A stretch of DNA of 64,000 nucleotides from Virgisporangium aurantiacum (GTDB taxonomy: Bacteria; Actinomycetota; Actinomycetes; Mycobacteriales; Micromonosporaceae): contig NZ_BOPG01000029.1 of assembly GCF_016863635.1 (NCBI RefSeq), positions 50,938 through 114,937 on the forward strand, read 5' to 3'. The notes below the pieces were generated by a model. The model was given only the letters and a program-made list of their open reading frames with translations, had not been told where the DNA came from and made no database searches. Of the stretch, positions 50,677 to 60,220 are shown piece by piece (the stretch's first letter is position 1; the number at the start of each line of letters is the position of its first letter). Both the position numbers and the translations under genes were made by a program.

Positions 50677-53475
50677 ATGCAGGAGCATCGCGTCCTTGGA
50701 TCGGTCGATCTGGTAGTGGACGGCGCCGACGTGGATCTCGGCCCGCCCCGCCAGCGATGTGTGCTCGCCGCGCTCTACCTCAGCCACGGAGAGCCGTTGT
50801 CCGCCGCACGACTGATCGAACGGGTCTGGGGCGAAGAGCAACCGCTGCGCGCCGACGAGGTCCTCCACACCTACGTGTCGCGGCTGCGCCGGATCCTCCG
50901 GCGACACATCACCCACCCCATCGAACGCGACGCACACGGGTACCGGCTCGCCATCGACCGCGACCTGATCGACTGCTGGCGGTTCCAACGGCTGCTGGCA
51001 GCCGGCCGCGACGCCGCGGCGCAGGACGCGGCGGGCGCCGCCGAGCTGTACCGCCACGCGTTGGCGTTGTGGCGCGGCGAAGCGTTGACCGGCGTCTCGG
51101 GAAGCTGGGCGGCGCGCGCCCGTGATCACCTCGAACGGCTGCGGCTGGCCGCCTGGAGCGAGTACTTCGACCTCGAACTGCGGGCCGGTCGGCACGCCGA
51201 CGTCGTCGACGAGCTCACCGCTCTCACGGAATCCAATCCCGACTCCGAACCGCTGGTCGCACAGCTGATGCTGGCGTTGTGTCGCACCGGGCGCCGCGCC
51301 GAGGCATTGACCGCCTATCGGCGTCTGCGCACGGCGACGGTCGAGCTGCACGGCCTCGAGCCGGGCGAGAAGGTACGCGCGCTGAAGGCGGCGATCCTCC
51401 GCGACGACCCGGACCTGCACCGGACCGGGGCGCCGCCGCGCCGCCCGGCGGCGGCGGACGCGCCCGTGCCGGCCCAACTGCCGCTCGACCCGGTCGGGTT
51501 CGTCGGGCGGCGCGCCGGCCTGGCCTGGCTCGACGAGGTCGCCGCCAGCAGCGCGCGGCACCCGACCTCGGTGGTGATCGCGGCATTGTCCGGTGCGGCC
51601 GGCACCGGCAAGACCACGCTCGCGGTGCACTGGGGACACCGGGTGACGGACCGGTTCCCGGACGGCCAGCTCTGCATCAACCTGCGCGGGTTCGACCCCG
51701 CCGGCCCGGCCCTCGCGCCGTCGGACGCCATCCGCCGGTTTCTCGACGCGCTCGGCGTTCCACCGTCCCGGATCCCGTCCAGCGTCGAGGCACAGGCCGA
51801 CCTGTACCGGAGCCTGCTGGCCGGTCGACGGATGCTGGTGCTGCTCGACAACGCGCGGGACGCCCAGCACGCCAGGCCGCTGCTGCCCGGCGCACCCGGC
51901 TGCGTCGTGGTGGTCACCAGCCGCGACCAGCTGGCCGGCCTGGTCGCCACCGACGGGGCGCGTCCGCTGCCGATCGGGCCGATGACGGCCGTCGAGGCGC
52001 GGCAGCTGCTGACGGCCCGCCTCGGCCCGGCCCGGACCGGTACGGAGCCACGCGCGGTCGACGACATCGTCGACGGCTGCGCACGCCTTCCGCTGGCGCT
52101 GGCCATCGCGGCCGCCCGCGCGCTCGTCCAGCCCGACCTGCCGTTGTCGACATTGGCGGCGGAGCTGGGCGATCGTCGGCACGCGCTCGACGCCCTGAGC
52201 ATCGACGGCGGCGGTGCCGACGTGCGCGCGGTGTTCTCCTGGTCCTACCACGCGCTGAGTACGGGCGCGGCACGGCTGTTCCGCCTCCTGGGCCTGCATC
52301 CCGGTCCGGACACGTCCGCCGCGGCCGCGGCGAGCCTGTACGGCGGCCGACCGGCGCAGGTGCACGGCCTGCTGGCCGAACTGCACCGCGCCCACCTGAT
52401 CACCACTCCCGCGCCGGGGCGGTTCGCCATGGCCGAGCTGCTGCAGGCGTACGCGATGGAGCTGGTCGAACGGGCCGAACCCGACACCGGGCGGTCGGCG
52501 GCCACGCGCCGGCTGCTCGACCACTACCTGCACACGGCCGACGCCGCCATGTCCCGGCTCGATCCGCACCGGCACCGCGTCGACCTCGATCCGCCGGCGT
52601 CCGGGGTGACCGTCGACGACCTCGCCGACGCGGCCCAGGCACATGCCTGGCTGGCCGCGGAGCACCAGGTGCTGGTCACCGCCGTCCACCACACCGCCGC
52701 GGCCGCGATGCATCCGTACGCGTGGCAGCTGGCCGCCGTGGTCGGCCGCTACCTGGACAACCGTGGCGACTGGCACGCGTGGATCGCGGTCGAACAGGCC
52801 GCGCTGTCGGCGGCCGAGGCAGCCGGAGATCGGGCCGCGCAGGCGTACACGCACCGGATTCTCGGCCGCGCGTATGCCCAGACCGGCGCCTACCCGACCG
52901 CGCGGACCCACTACGACGCGGCGCTGCGCTCGTACGGGGACCTCGGCGACCGGTCCGGTGCGGCCGCCGCGTCGTTCAGCCTTGCCTGCGCCCTGCACCT
53001 GGAAGGCCGGTTCCGGCAGTCGGTGCCGCACGCCCTGCGCGCACTGGAGCTGTACCTGGCCGCCGGCAACCGGGCCGGCGAGGCACGCAGTCGAAACCTC
53101 GTCGGGTACACCCATGCCATGCTCGGTGACTACCACCGGGCCCTGGCCGAGTGCGAGGCGGCGCTGGCGATGGTCCGCGAAATGGACGACCGGTACGGGC
53201 AGGCGGCGACGCTCGACAGCATCGGCTACATCCACCACCACCTCGGCGACCATGCCCACGCCGTGTCCTGCTACCGCCGTTCGCTGGCGCTGTACCGCGC
53301 GGCCGGCGACCGGTTCAACGAGGCCGACGTCCTCAACCACCTCGGTGACGCGTACACCGCGACCGGCCGCGTCGACCGGGCGGCCGACACGTGGCGGCAG
53401 GCCCTGCGCATCCTCGACGAGCTGGACCATCCAACCGCGGAGGACCTGCGCGCGAAGCTGCGTGCCCGGTCCTAG
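50677..53475 (+). CDS. Second AfsR/SARP-family regulator with NB-ARC and TPR domains
   Basis: 932-aa regulator with the same architecture as the gene at 40993. The winged helix opens VLGSVDLVVDGADVDLGPPR and the BTAD domain reaches about residue 240. The NB-ARC P-loop reads SGAAGTGKTTLAVHWGH, and CARLPLALAIA follows. The C-terminal TPRs include LGDYHRALAECEAALAMV and LGDHAHAVSCYRRSLALY. ATG 50677 is preceded by GGGGGAG. Divergent from the secreted protease. Target genes are unknown. Confidence 0.92.
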   Translation: MQEHRVLGSVDLVVDGADVDLGPPRQRCVLAALYLSHGEPLSAARLIERVWGEEQPLRADEVLHTYVSRLRRILRRHITHPIERDAHGYRLAIDRDLIDCWRFQRLLAAGRDAAAQDAAGAAELYRHALALWRGEALTGVSGSWAARARDHLERLRLAAWSEYFDLELRAGRHADVVDELTALTESNPDSEPLVAQLMLALCRTGRRAEALTAYRRLRTATVELHGLEPGEKVRALKAAILRDDPDLHRTGAPPRRPAAADAPVPAQLPLDPVGFVGRRAGLAWLDEVAASSARHPTSVVIAALSGAAGTGKTTLAVHWGHRVTDRFPDGQLCINLRGFDPAGPALAPSDAIRRFLDALGVPPSRIPSSVEAQADLYRSLLAGRRMLVLLDNARDAQHARPLLPGAPGCVVVVTSRDQLAGLVATDGARPLPIGPMTAVEARQLLTARLGPARTGTEPRAVDDIVDGCARLPLALAIAAARALVQPDLPLSTLAAELGDRRHALDALSIDGGGADVRAVFSWSYHALSTGAARLFRLLGLHPGPDTSAAAAASLYGGRPAQVHGLLAELHRAHLITTPAPGRFAMAELLQAYAMELVERAEPDTGRSAATRRLLDHYLHTADAAMSRLDPHRHRVDLDPPASGVTVDDLADAAQAHAWLAAEHQVLVTAVHHTAAAAMHPYAWQLAAVVGRYLDNRGDWHAWIAVEQAALSAAEAAGDRAAQAYTHRILGRAYAQTGAYPTARTHYDAALRSYGDLGDRSGAAAASFSLACALHLEGRFRQSVPHALRALELYLAAGNRAGEARSRNLVGYTHAMLGDYHRALAECEAALAMVREMDDRYGQAATLDSIGYIHHHLGDHAHAVSCYRRSLALYRAAGDRFNEADVLNHLGDAYTATGRVDRAADTWRQALRILDELDHPTAEDLRAKLRARS

Positions 53476-53488
53476 CCACGCGCGTGGG

Positions 53489-55663
53489 TCACATCGTCGA
53501 GGGGACCGACCACAGCCGTGCGGAACCCCTGTCGTGGGCGGTGGCCAGCCGTAGCGAACCGTCCACCACGCCGAGGTCGGCGGACCGGACATCGCCGGCG
53601 TCGGCGGAGAACTCGGCGACCGTCCGGTGCGGGGGCCGGTAGATCCTGAGCCGGGTGCGCCTCAGGTGGTAGTGCCAGGTCTCGGTCGCGGTGGCCAGGT
53701 AACCGGTGCCGTTCACCGTCGCCATGGCCACCGGTCGCTCGTTCACCGTGAACTCCGTGCGGGCGACCTCGGCCGAGGTTTCGACGTCCAGGTAGACCAC
53801 GAGAAACTCGTCGTGATCGGGGCCGTGGGAATCGGCCCCGCATCGTTCCGTCAGGACGGCTCCGAGCACCGTTCGCCCGTCGACGACACCGTGCAGCAGC
53901 GGCGCGGTGAACGCCGCGAAACGGTCGCCCTGGCAGGTGTCGCTGGCCGCGCCGGCGTCCTCGCCGCCCCAGGTCTGCAACTGTTCGCCGGTTGCGACGT
54001 CCCACAGGCGCACGGTGAACCAGTGAGCGGCGGCGAGCGCCGTCCGGCCGCCCACCCGGACCACCGCCAGGCCCTTGACATCCTCCTCGTCGTCCCGGTG
54101 GAGGGTTCGCACGTGCTCGCCGGTGGCGGCGTCCCACAGGTCCACCCGACCCAGCCGCCAGGACCGCTCGACGGAATTGGACGCGGTGGCGAGGACGTCC
54201 CGGTCGGCCGCGGAGCCGACGAAGGCGATGTCGACGAAGGCGATGTCGACCACCGTCCCGTCGTCGACGGTGACCGTGGTCATCGGTGCGCGGTCGGCGA
54301 GGTCCCACACCGTGACCACCCGGTCGTGGCCGCCGCCGGCCAGCACCGGCCGACCGCCGACCCGGCCGAACGCCAGGACGGCGACGCCGCCGGAGTGTCC
54401 CCCGAGGACGAACAGCCGGCGTGGTCCGAGCGGATCCCACAGCACGACGGTGCCGTCGGCGCCGTCGGTGGCCACCACCGGGCGGCCGTCGAGCTCACCG
54501 AAGGCCACCACGTTCGCGTGTTCCGGCCCGGTCAGGCGGACCGACGACTCCCGCCACCACTGCCGGCCGGAATCCGCGTCCTGCCGCGTCTCCGGGGGCC
54601 GCCCGTGCGTGTTCGGCCGGCGCGGTCGATAGTCCTCGCCCCGCCGACGGACCCATTCGGCGGCGTCCTCGACGGTGGGCCGGCCCGGTTCGACCCGCCA
54701 CACGGCCGCCTCGCGCGCCGGGTCGCCGCCGGCCAGTTCCACCATCCAGATGTCCTCGGGATCCACGGCCGACTGCGTCAGGTGGTAGTCCGCCTCGTAT
54801 TCGCGGATCCGCCACAGCGTCCCGTGGTTGTCGGTGTCCAGCCGTTCCGCCGGCACGTTGGCCAGCATCCACCGGTATCCCATGCGTTCCGCGATGGCCT
54901 GGCGTACCTGCGATCTCTCTTCGTCGAGCCAGTCCGCGCCCGTCAACTCGCCGGTGCCGACCCGCCGCGGTACCCGGACACCGTGCCGGGCGTACACGGC
55001 GAACCCGTCCGGATAACGCACCGCCGGCCCGTCCGGGTTGTGCGCCCGGCCGTGCCGGTCCCGGACCAGCGTGTCGGGGCGCTCGGTGAGCACGACCGTG
55101 CCCCGGAACACCCACCACCAACCGACGCGCGAGGCCACCCGCATCAGGTCGACCGGCGGTTCCGCGCCGTCGACGCCGAGCCGGGCGAAAAGATCCTGGA
55201 CGCCCAGCTCCGACACGTCGTGCTGGCCCCAGGTCGGGTAGGGCAGGACGGCCGAGTGGTCCCGGAGCTCGTCGCCGATCAGGTCGTGCCAGCGTTCGCC
55301 CCAGTGCCTGAGCGGAGTGGAGACCTCGCGGTGGATCGTGTCCAGGGTCGGTTGCGACGCCCAGCCCGTCGCCCGGTGGTCGAACCGGTTCTGTGCCCGG
55401 CGGATCACGTCGGCGACGGGGGACGTCAGGTTGTGTCGCCGCATGGCGACGGCCGCGGCCAGTGGCGAGTCGAACCACAGGACGCGGGACGGGTGCGGTA
55501 GGCCCGCCCGCCGGTAGGCCGCCCGCACACCGGCGAGCGCCTCCTGGCGATCCGCCGGACCGGTTGCGGTGCCGACGGCCATCCACTCCTCCCGCACCAC
55601 CCGCAGCAGCGCCTCCTGCTCGGCGGACAGGTTCACGAGACGGAGCGGTTTCTTCCCGGTCAC
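53489..55663 (-). CDS. DUF6745-like protein with C-terminal WD40 propeller
   Basis: 724 aa. The N-terminal half (about 1-330) begins LSAEQEALLRVVREEWMAVG and contains WGQHDVSELGVQDLF and GWWWVFRGTVVLTERP, matching the DUF6745 pattern of unknown function. The C-terminal half has WD-like repeats (GTVVLWDPLG, RVVTVWDLAD, GRVDLWDAAT, FTVRLWDVAT). An in-frame 15-bp tandem duplication near 54216-54249 gives the repeat VDIAFVDIAF. Possibly a self-recognition or signalling protein; nothing in the motifs gives an activity. Convergent with the SARP gene. Confidence 0.75.
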   Translation of the reverse strand: MTGKKPLRLVNLSAEQEALLRVVREEWMAVGTATGPADRQEALAGVRAAYRRAGLPHPSRVLWFDSPLAAAVAMRRHNLTSPVADVIRRAQNRFDHRATGWASQPTLDTIHREVSTPLRHWGERWHDLIGDELRDHSAVLPYPTWGQHDVSELGVQDLFARLGVDGAEPPVDLMRVASRVGWWWVFRGTVVLTERPDTLVRDRHGRAHNPDGPAVRYPDGFAVYARHGVRVPRRVGTGELTGADWLDEERSQVRQAIAERMGYRWMLANVPAERLDTDNHGTLWRIREYEADYHLTQSAVDPEDIWMVELAGGDPAREAAVWRVEPGRPTVEDAAEWVRRRGEDYRPRRPNTHGRPPETRQDADSGRQWWRESSVRLTGPEHANVVAFGELDGRPVVATDGADGTVVLWDPLGPRRLFVLGGHSGGVAVLAFGRVGGRPVLAGGGHDRVVTVWDLADRAPMTTVTVDDGTVVDIAFVDIAFVGSAADRDVLATASNSVERSWRLGRVDLWDAATGEHVRTLHRDDEEDVKGLAVVRVGGRTALAAAHWFTVRLWDVATGEQLQTWGGEDAGAASDTCQGDRFAAFTAPLLHGVVDGRTVLGAVLTERCGADSHGPDHDEFLVVYLDVETSAEVARTEFTVNERPVAMATVNGTGYLATATETWHYHLRRTRLRIYRPPHRTVAEFSADAGDVRSADLGVVDGSLRLATAHDRGSARLWSVPSTM

Positions 55664-55777
55664 CGCCGGAACCTACCGCCCGGCGCGGGTCGGCCGGTCG
55701 CCGGTAGGAGGCCCGGCGGTGGGAAAGCGTCTACGATCGGCGCAGTCGCGGCGCGGGCAGGGCGGTCGGCGCGGTAG

Positions 55778-55795
55778 CGGCGCCGGCCGGCGCCG
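55778..55795. promoter_or_regulatory. 18-bp GC palindrome at adk ribosome-binding site
   Basis: CGGCGCCGG followed by its exact reverse complement, touching the GGAGGGAGG ribosome-binding region of the kinase gene at 55810. In RNA it could sequester the site; in DNA it could be an operator for the divergent pair. Confidence 0.35.
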
Positions 55796-55809
55796 GAGGG
55801 AGGCGCGTG

Positions 55810-56460
55810 ATGCGGGTGCTACTGGTGGCCCCTCCCGGGGCCGGCAAGGGAACCCAGGGCGCGCTGATCGCGACGCACTTCGGCATCCCGCACATCGCCA
55901 CCGGCGATCTGTTGCGCGACCATGTGGCCCGGGAAACCGAGTTGGGTCGGGCGGTGCGCGATCGGCTCGACCGGGGTGAGCTGGTTCCCGACGAGGTCGT
56001 GCTGGACATGGTCGCCGCCGCGGTCGCCGAGGCGAAGGCCGCCGGCGGCGGTTACGTGCTCGACGGCATGCCGCGCAACATGACGCAGGCGCGGGCACTG
56101 TACGAGATCGGCCTGAGCATGGAGATGACCGCGAACGTGGCCCTGCACCTGAAGGCCGACGACGAGGAGCTGATCCGCCGGCTGCTGGCCAGGGCGGCCC
56201 TGGAGGGCCGGTCCGACGACACCGAACCGGTCATCCGTCGACGGTTGGCCCTCTATCACGAGGTGACCCATCCGATCGTGGGCTGGTACGCCTCGCGGGG
56301 CATCCTGGTCTCGGTCGACGCCATGCGGCCGATCGACCGGGTCGCCCGGCAGATCCTCACCGCCCTGGAGGCGATGCGGTCGCTGGTCGAGTACGTGCCC
56401 GAACACGCGCGACGCCCCGTCGACCTGACCGGTCTGGGTGCGGCGTTCGGCCGGAACTGA
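55810..56460 (+). CDS. adk: Adenylate kinase (probable paralogue)
   Basis: 216-aa nucleoside monophosphate kinase. The P-loop is APPGAGKGTQ and HIATGDLLRDHVARETELG is the AMP-binding segment. YVLDGMPRN replaces the usual DGFPR (Phe to Met). The LID is short, as in other small-LID adenylate kinases. ATG 55810 is favoured over GTG 55807 by spacing from GGAGG. It lies outside any ribosomal-protein operon, where actinobacterial adk normally sits, so it is probably a second copy. The long C-terminal helix (RSLVEYVPEHARRPVDLTGL) is additional. Confidence 0.85.
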   Translation: MRVLLVAPPGAGKGTQGALIATHFGIPHIATGDLLRDHVARETELGRAVRDRLDRGELVPDEVVLDMVAAAVAEAKAAGGGYVLDGMPRNMTQARALYEIGLSMEMTANVALHLKADDEELIRRLLARAALEGRSDDTEPVIRRRLALYHEVTHPIVGWYASRGILVSVDAMRPIDRVARQILTALEAMRSLVEYVPEHARRPVDLTGLGAAFGRN

Positions 56461-56469
56461 CCCGCGCAT

Positions 56470-59400
56470 TCAGTGCATGCGGCCGACGGCGCCCACCAGT
56501 CTGGCCAGGTCGCGGCGGCGGCGTTCGTAGGTCGTCGCCACGGCAACCAGGGCCAGGCCGGCGGCGGCGAGCGGGGCCCAGCGCGGGATCAGGTCCCACA
56601 CGAGGGCCACCTCGTGCGCCGCGACCACCGCCAGCACGGCACCGCCCACCACGAACGGTGCCCGTAGCCGCCACCGGGCACCGATCAGCACCACCGCCAC
56701 CGCGGCCACACCGAGCGCGAGCCGGCGCAGCGGCATACCCGGTCCGGGCAGGACGACGGCCACGCTCGGCGCGAACGCCGCGATCAGCGCCGGCCCGTAC
56801 GCCGTCCAGCTGGACAGGCCCGGCCGGCGCCGCGCGGCAAGCCAGCCGGCCAGCCCGGCCACGGCCGCGGCCGGCACCGTGTAGGCCTCGATCAGCGACA
56901 CGTCGTTGTCGGCCAGCAGCAGCCAGTACGCCACGAGTTCCACCGCGGTCGCGGCGACGACGCGGTAGCGGCGCGCGTCGGCGCTCTGGCCGCGCACCAG
57001 TGCCCGCAGTCCGATCGCGAGTCCCCACAACACGCAGACGCCGGCGGCGGCTCCGATGTGGCCGATGGTCAGCAGGACGGCGACGGTCGCGGCCGCGTGG
57101 GCGGCCGCCTCCAGGGCACGTGCCTCGATGACGCGCGTGGGCGCGGCCGGTTGCCGCCACGCCTCCAGCGCCGCGGCGATCGCGAGCGCCGACGCCGCGG
57201 CGAGCAGCACCCGGTAGGCGATCAGGTGGGTCGCGAGGTCGACGGCCGCGCCCGAGGCGTAGGCCAGCGCCGTTCCGCTCGCCGCGGCGGTCAACCACCC
57301 GGCGACGCGTGCCGCGCGCGTCCGGCCGGCTCCACCGCAGACGGCGGCGACCACGACCACCGCGCCCAACGCGGCGAGGGTCATCGCCCGGGTGGCCAGC
57401 GAGCCGGCCAGGCCGGCGCCGACGCCGCAGACGGCCAGCACCCCGGCAACCGGCGGCCACGGCCGGCGGGCCGGCGGCATCAGCGCGAGCAGCAGCAGCG
57501 AAGCGAGACCGCCGGCGAGGCTGATGATCGGCACGGTCGGCCAGGGGGCGTCGAGCGCGGTGGCGGCGGCCAGCGCGGTGAGAGTCGCGGGCGGCAGGGC
57601 CACCCGGGTCACCGTCCACAGTGGACCCGCGGCGGGGCCGGATCCGTACGCCCATCCGAGCAGGGCGGCCGCCACGGTCAGGATCCCGAGGGCGACGGCC
57701 GCCGGTCCCGGTTCGAAGGCGGCGCCGGCGTCGAACCACGGGGTGGACCGGCCGGGTGCCAGCCCGGTGCCGGTGACGGTGCCCGTCCACACCTCGGCGA
57801 GCCAGCGGTACGGACCCGCCAGCACGGTCAGCACGGTGGGCGTCACCGCAACGACCGCGACCGCCGCGACGGGCACCGCGGCGGTGAGCAGCCGCCGCGC
57901 CGCCGCCCGTCCGGGCGCCCGTGCCACCACGACGGCGCACAGCACGGCCAGCGCCGCGACCACACCGAACGGGGCGTCCGGAACGGCGATCGCGGCCGCC
58001 GTCACGCCGAACCCGGCCGCCACCGACGCGTGGGCGGCCGCGCCGGCGAATGACGACGCCGCGACCCGCGGCACCAAAGCAGCTGGTTTGTCGCCGAGTG
58101 AGGCGACGACCAGCCAGCCCACGGTCGCGACCAGCCCGGCGACGGCGCACGCGAGCGCGACCGGGGTGTCGAGGATCCGGACCGGTCCGGCGACCACCTC
58201 CCCGAGCGCCGCCGCCAGCCCCGGCACCGCCAGGACGGCGACCGTCACCGGGACGGTGCGGACCACCGGCACCCGCGCCAGCGCCGCGGCGACCCCGCAG
58301 ACCACGACGACGAACCCGAGCACGGCGGCGGTGCTGCCGGCGCGTCCCAGGCCCGCCGGGACCGCGTGCGCCACCAGGACCGCCGCACCGGTGCCGAACA
58401 CCGCCGCCGACCGCGGCCGCGACACGCGGGCGGCGATCACGAGGACCGCGGCCAGGACGCAGTCGACGAGCGCGGGGGTCCACCACGGCAGGGCGAACAC
58501 GGCCGGTCCGGCCAACCCGACGAGGACGCCGGTTCCGACGCCTAGGGTCACGAAGTGACCGGGTGCGGTGTACCGACGGACCAGAATCGCGACCGCGGCG
58601 GCGACCACGACGATCGTGGTGGGGAGTTGCCAGTCGGAGACGGTGGGGGTCCGGAGCGCGGCGTGCCAGGCCGGGAAGCCCCGGACGGCCGTCGACGCCG
58701 CGGCGTGGACGACCAGGCCGGCGATGACGAGGCCGACCCAGCCGGCGACGACGAGCGCTCCCACGGAGGGCCCGGTCACCAACCAGCCCGACCGGGTGGC
58801 GTCCGGGCCGGCGGTCGCGTCCGTCCGGCGGGCGATGACCGGGCCGGCGGTGGTCAGGGCGACGGCGAGCGTCACCAGTGCCGTTGCGGTCAGGCCGTGG
58901 TCGGGCCAGGCGAGCGCGGCCGCCCACACCGTGGCGCCGGCCCAGCCGACCACGGCGAGCGACGCCAGCAGGGCGGGCACCGTGCGGCCCGGGGTCCGGG
59001 CGGCCGCGAGCATGACGACGGCGGCGACGACGGTCGCGGCGCCGGCGGCCCGGAGCGCGTCCGGCGGCGATTGGGCGAACGAGAGGGCCAGCAGGGTGAA
59101 CAGCGCGGCCACGCCGCCCGCGACCGCGGCGAGGACCCAGCCGAGGACCCGCCGGGCCACCGTCACGCCGTCGTCGCCCACCGGCGGTGCCTCAGCCGGT
59201 GCCACCACGCCGCGCGCGCCGATGCTCGCGGCCATGATGTCGAGCGCCGCGAGCACCGCGAACACCACCGCCCACGCCGCGAGGCCGGGTCGGTGCGTGG
59301 CCACCAGCAACGGGACGACCGGCTGGGCGACGAGGAGGGCCGCGAACCTGGGGCCGGCCAGGCCGGTCACCGCGGCGTATCCGGCCGCGACGACCACCGT

Positions 59401-60111
59401 GCCGGCGGCGACGAGGCCGGCGTACGTCGTGGGGTCCACCGCGTCCGCCAGGCCCGCCAGGTTGACGCGATGGGCGGCGTAGCCGTCCAGGACCACGAGG
59501 AGGAGTCCCAGCGCGGCGAAGGTCTCGGCCGTCGCGGTCAGGCGCCGGCGCAGGACCAGCGGGGGCACGAGCATCGTCAGCACGGTGACGGTCGCCAGGA
59601 TCGCGGCCCTCCCGCCGACCCCGAAACTGGCCCAGGCCACCGCCGTGAAGACGATCGCCGCGCTGCCCAGGAGCAGGCCGCCGAGGATGAAGAGCAGGTT
59701 CTGGACGGTCCGCGGCGATACCTCGGGCGTCGGCCCGACCTCGTGCCGGCCCGGCCACGCCTCCGTGCCGACCGGTACCGTGCCGGCCGGTGCCGTGCCG
59801 GCCGGCGCCTGAGCACGTCGGGACCGGGCCGCGCCCAGCAGCACCTGGTACCGGCCCTGCGCCGCCCGAACCTCGCCCACCAACTGGACGTGGTGACGGT
59901 AGGCCGCATCGGCCGAAGCGGTCAGGGTCCGGATCCGGGCCGACAGGTCGGCCAGTTCCCGCCCCTCCGGCTCGGGCGGACCGCCACAGTTGCCGCACCC
60001 GAGCACGACGTCGGCGACGGCACCGCATCGCGGACACGCGTACGCCGTCGAGAAGTCACCAGCAAACCCCACCATGGCGACCAGCTTCGACGGTTCGGGC
60101 TCGGCGGGCAT
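56470..60111 (-). CDS. Large polytopic membrane protein, SCO7613-like
   Basis: 1213 aa. The N-terminus carries a zinc-ribbon-like ACPRCGAVADVVLGCGNCGG, then a coiled-coil-like stretch (ELADLSARIRTLTASADAAY). About 30 hydrophobic, Ala/Val-rich segments follow to the end, with a short basic tail. This arrangement matches actinobacterial proteins named after the SCO7613 C-terminal domain; their role is unknown. ATG 60111 is used. Third-position GC and length explain many antisense open frames in this region. Contains one GTCCACAGTGGAC palindrome at 57614-57626. Confidence 0.82.
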   Translation of the reverse strand: MPAEPEPSKLVAMVGFAGDFSTAYACPRCGAVADVVLGCGNCGGPPEPEGRELADLSARIRTLTASADAAYRHHVQLVGEVRAAQGRYQVLLGAARSRRAQAPAGTAPAGTVPVGTEAWPGRHEVGPTPEVSPRTVQNLLFILGGLLLGSAAIVFTAVAWASFGVGGRAAILATVTVLTMLVPPLVLRRRLTATAETFAALGLLLVVLDGYAAHRVNLAGLADAVDPTTYAGLVAAGTVVVAAGYAAVTGLAGPRFAALLVAQPVVPLLVATHRPGLAAWAVVFAVLAALDIMAASIGARGVVAPAEAPPVGDDGVTVARRVLGWVLAAVAGGVAALFTLLALSFAQSPPDALRAAGAATVVAAVVMLAAARTPGRTVPALLASLAVVGWAGATVWAAALAWPDHGLTATALVTLAVALTTAGPVIARRTDATAGPDATRSGWLVTGPSVGALVVAGWVGLVIAGLVVHAAASTAVRGFPAWHAALRTPTVSDWQLPTTIVVVAAAVAILVRRYTAPGHFVTLGVGTGVLVGLAGPAVFALPWWTPALVDCVLAAVLVIAARVSRPRSAAVFGTGAAVLVAHAVPAGLGRAGSTAAVLGFVVVVCGVAAALARVPVVRTVPVTVAVLAVPGLAAALGEVVAGPVRILDTPVALACAVAGLVATVGWLVVASLGDKPAALVPRVAASSFAGAAAHASVAAGFGVTAAAIAVPDAPFGVVAALAVLCAVVVARAPGRAAARRLLTAAVPVAAVAVVAVTPTVLTVLAGPYRWLAEVWTGTVTGTGLAPGRSTPWFDAGAAFEPGPAAVALGILTVAAALLGWAYGSGPAAGPLWTVTRVALPPATLTALAAATALDAPWPTVPIISLAGGLASLLLLALMPPARRPWPPVAGVLAVCGVGAGLAGSLATRAMTLAALGAVVVVAAVCGGAGRTRAARVAGWLTAAASGTALAYASGAAVDLATHLIAYRVLLAAASALAIAAALEAWRQPAAPTRVIEARALEAAAHAAATVAVLLTIGHIGAAAGVCVLWGLAIGLRALVRGQSADARRYRVVAATAVELVAYWLLLADNDVSLIEAYTVPAAAVAGLAGWLAARRRPGLSSWTAYGPALIAAFAPSVAVVLPGPGMPLRRLALGVAAVAVVLIGARWRLRAPFVVGGAVLAVVAAHEVALVWDLIPRWAPLAAAGLALVAVATTYERRRRDLARLVGAVGRMH
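57614..57626. repeat. GTCCACAGTGGAC palindrome, fourth copy
   Basis: Same element as at 20817-20843 and 21180-21192 with the central T replaced by A, which is the same site read on the other strand. Confidence 0.6.
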
Positions 60112-60220
60112 CGGTACGGATACTCAGATCCGCCGGCCTTGTACCTGACGAAGGTCTTGAATGTCTGCTCGGCCGAGGGGCACAATGCGCGCGACACGAC
60201 GCAGGGAGGTCGCCAACATC

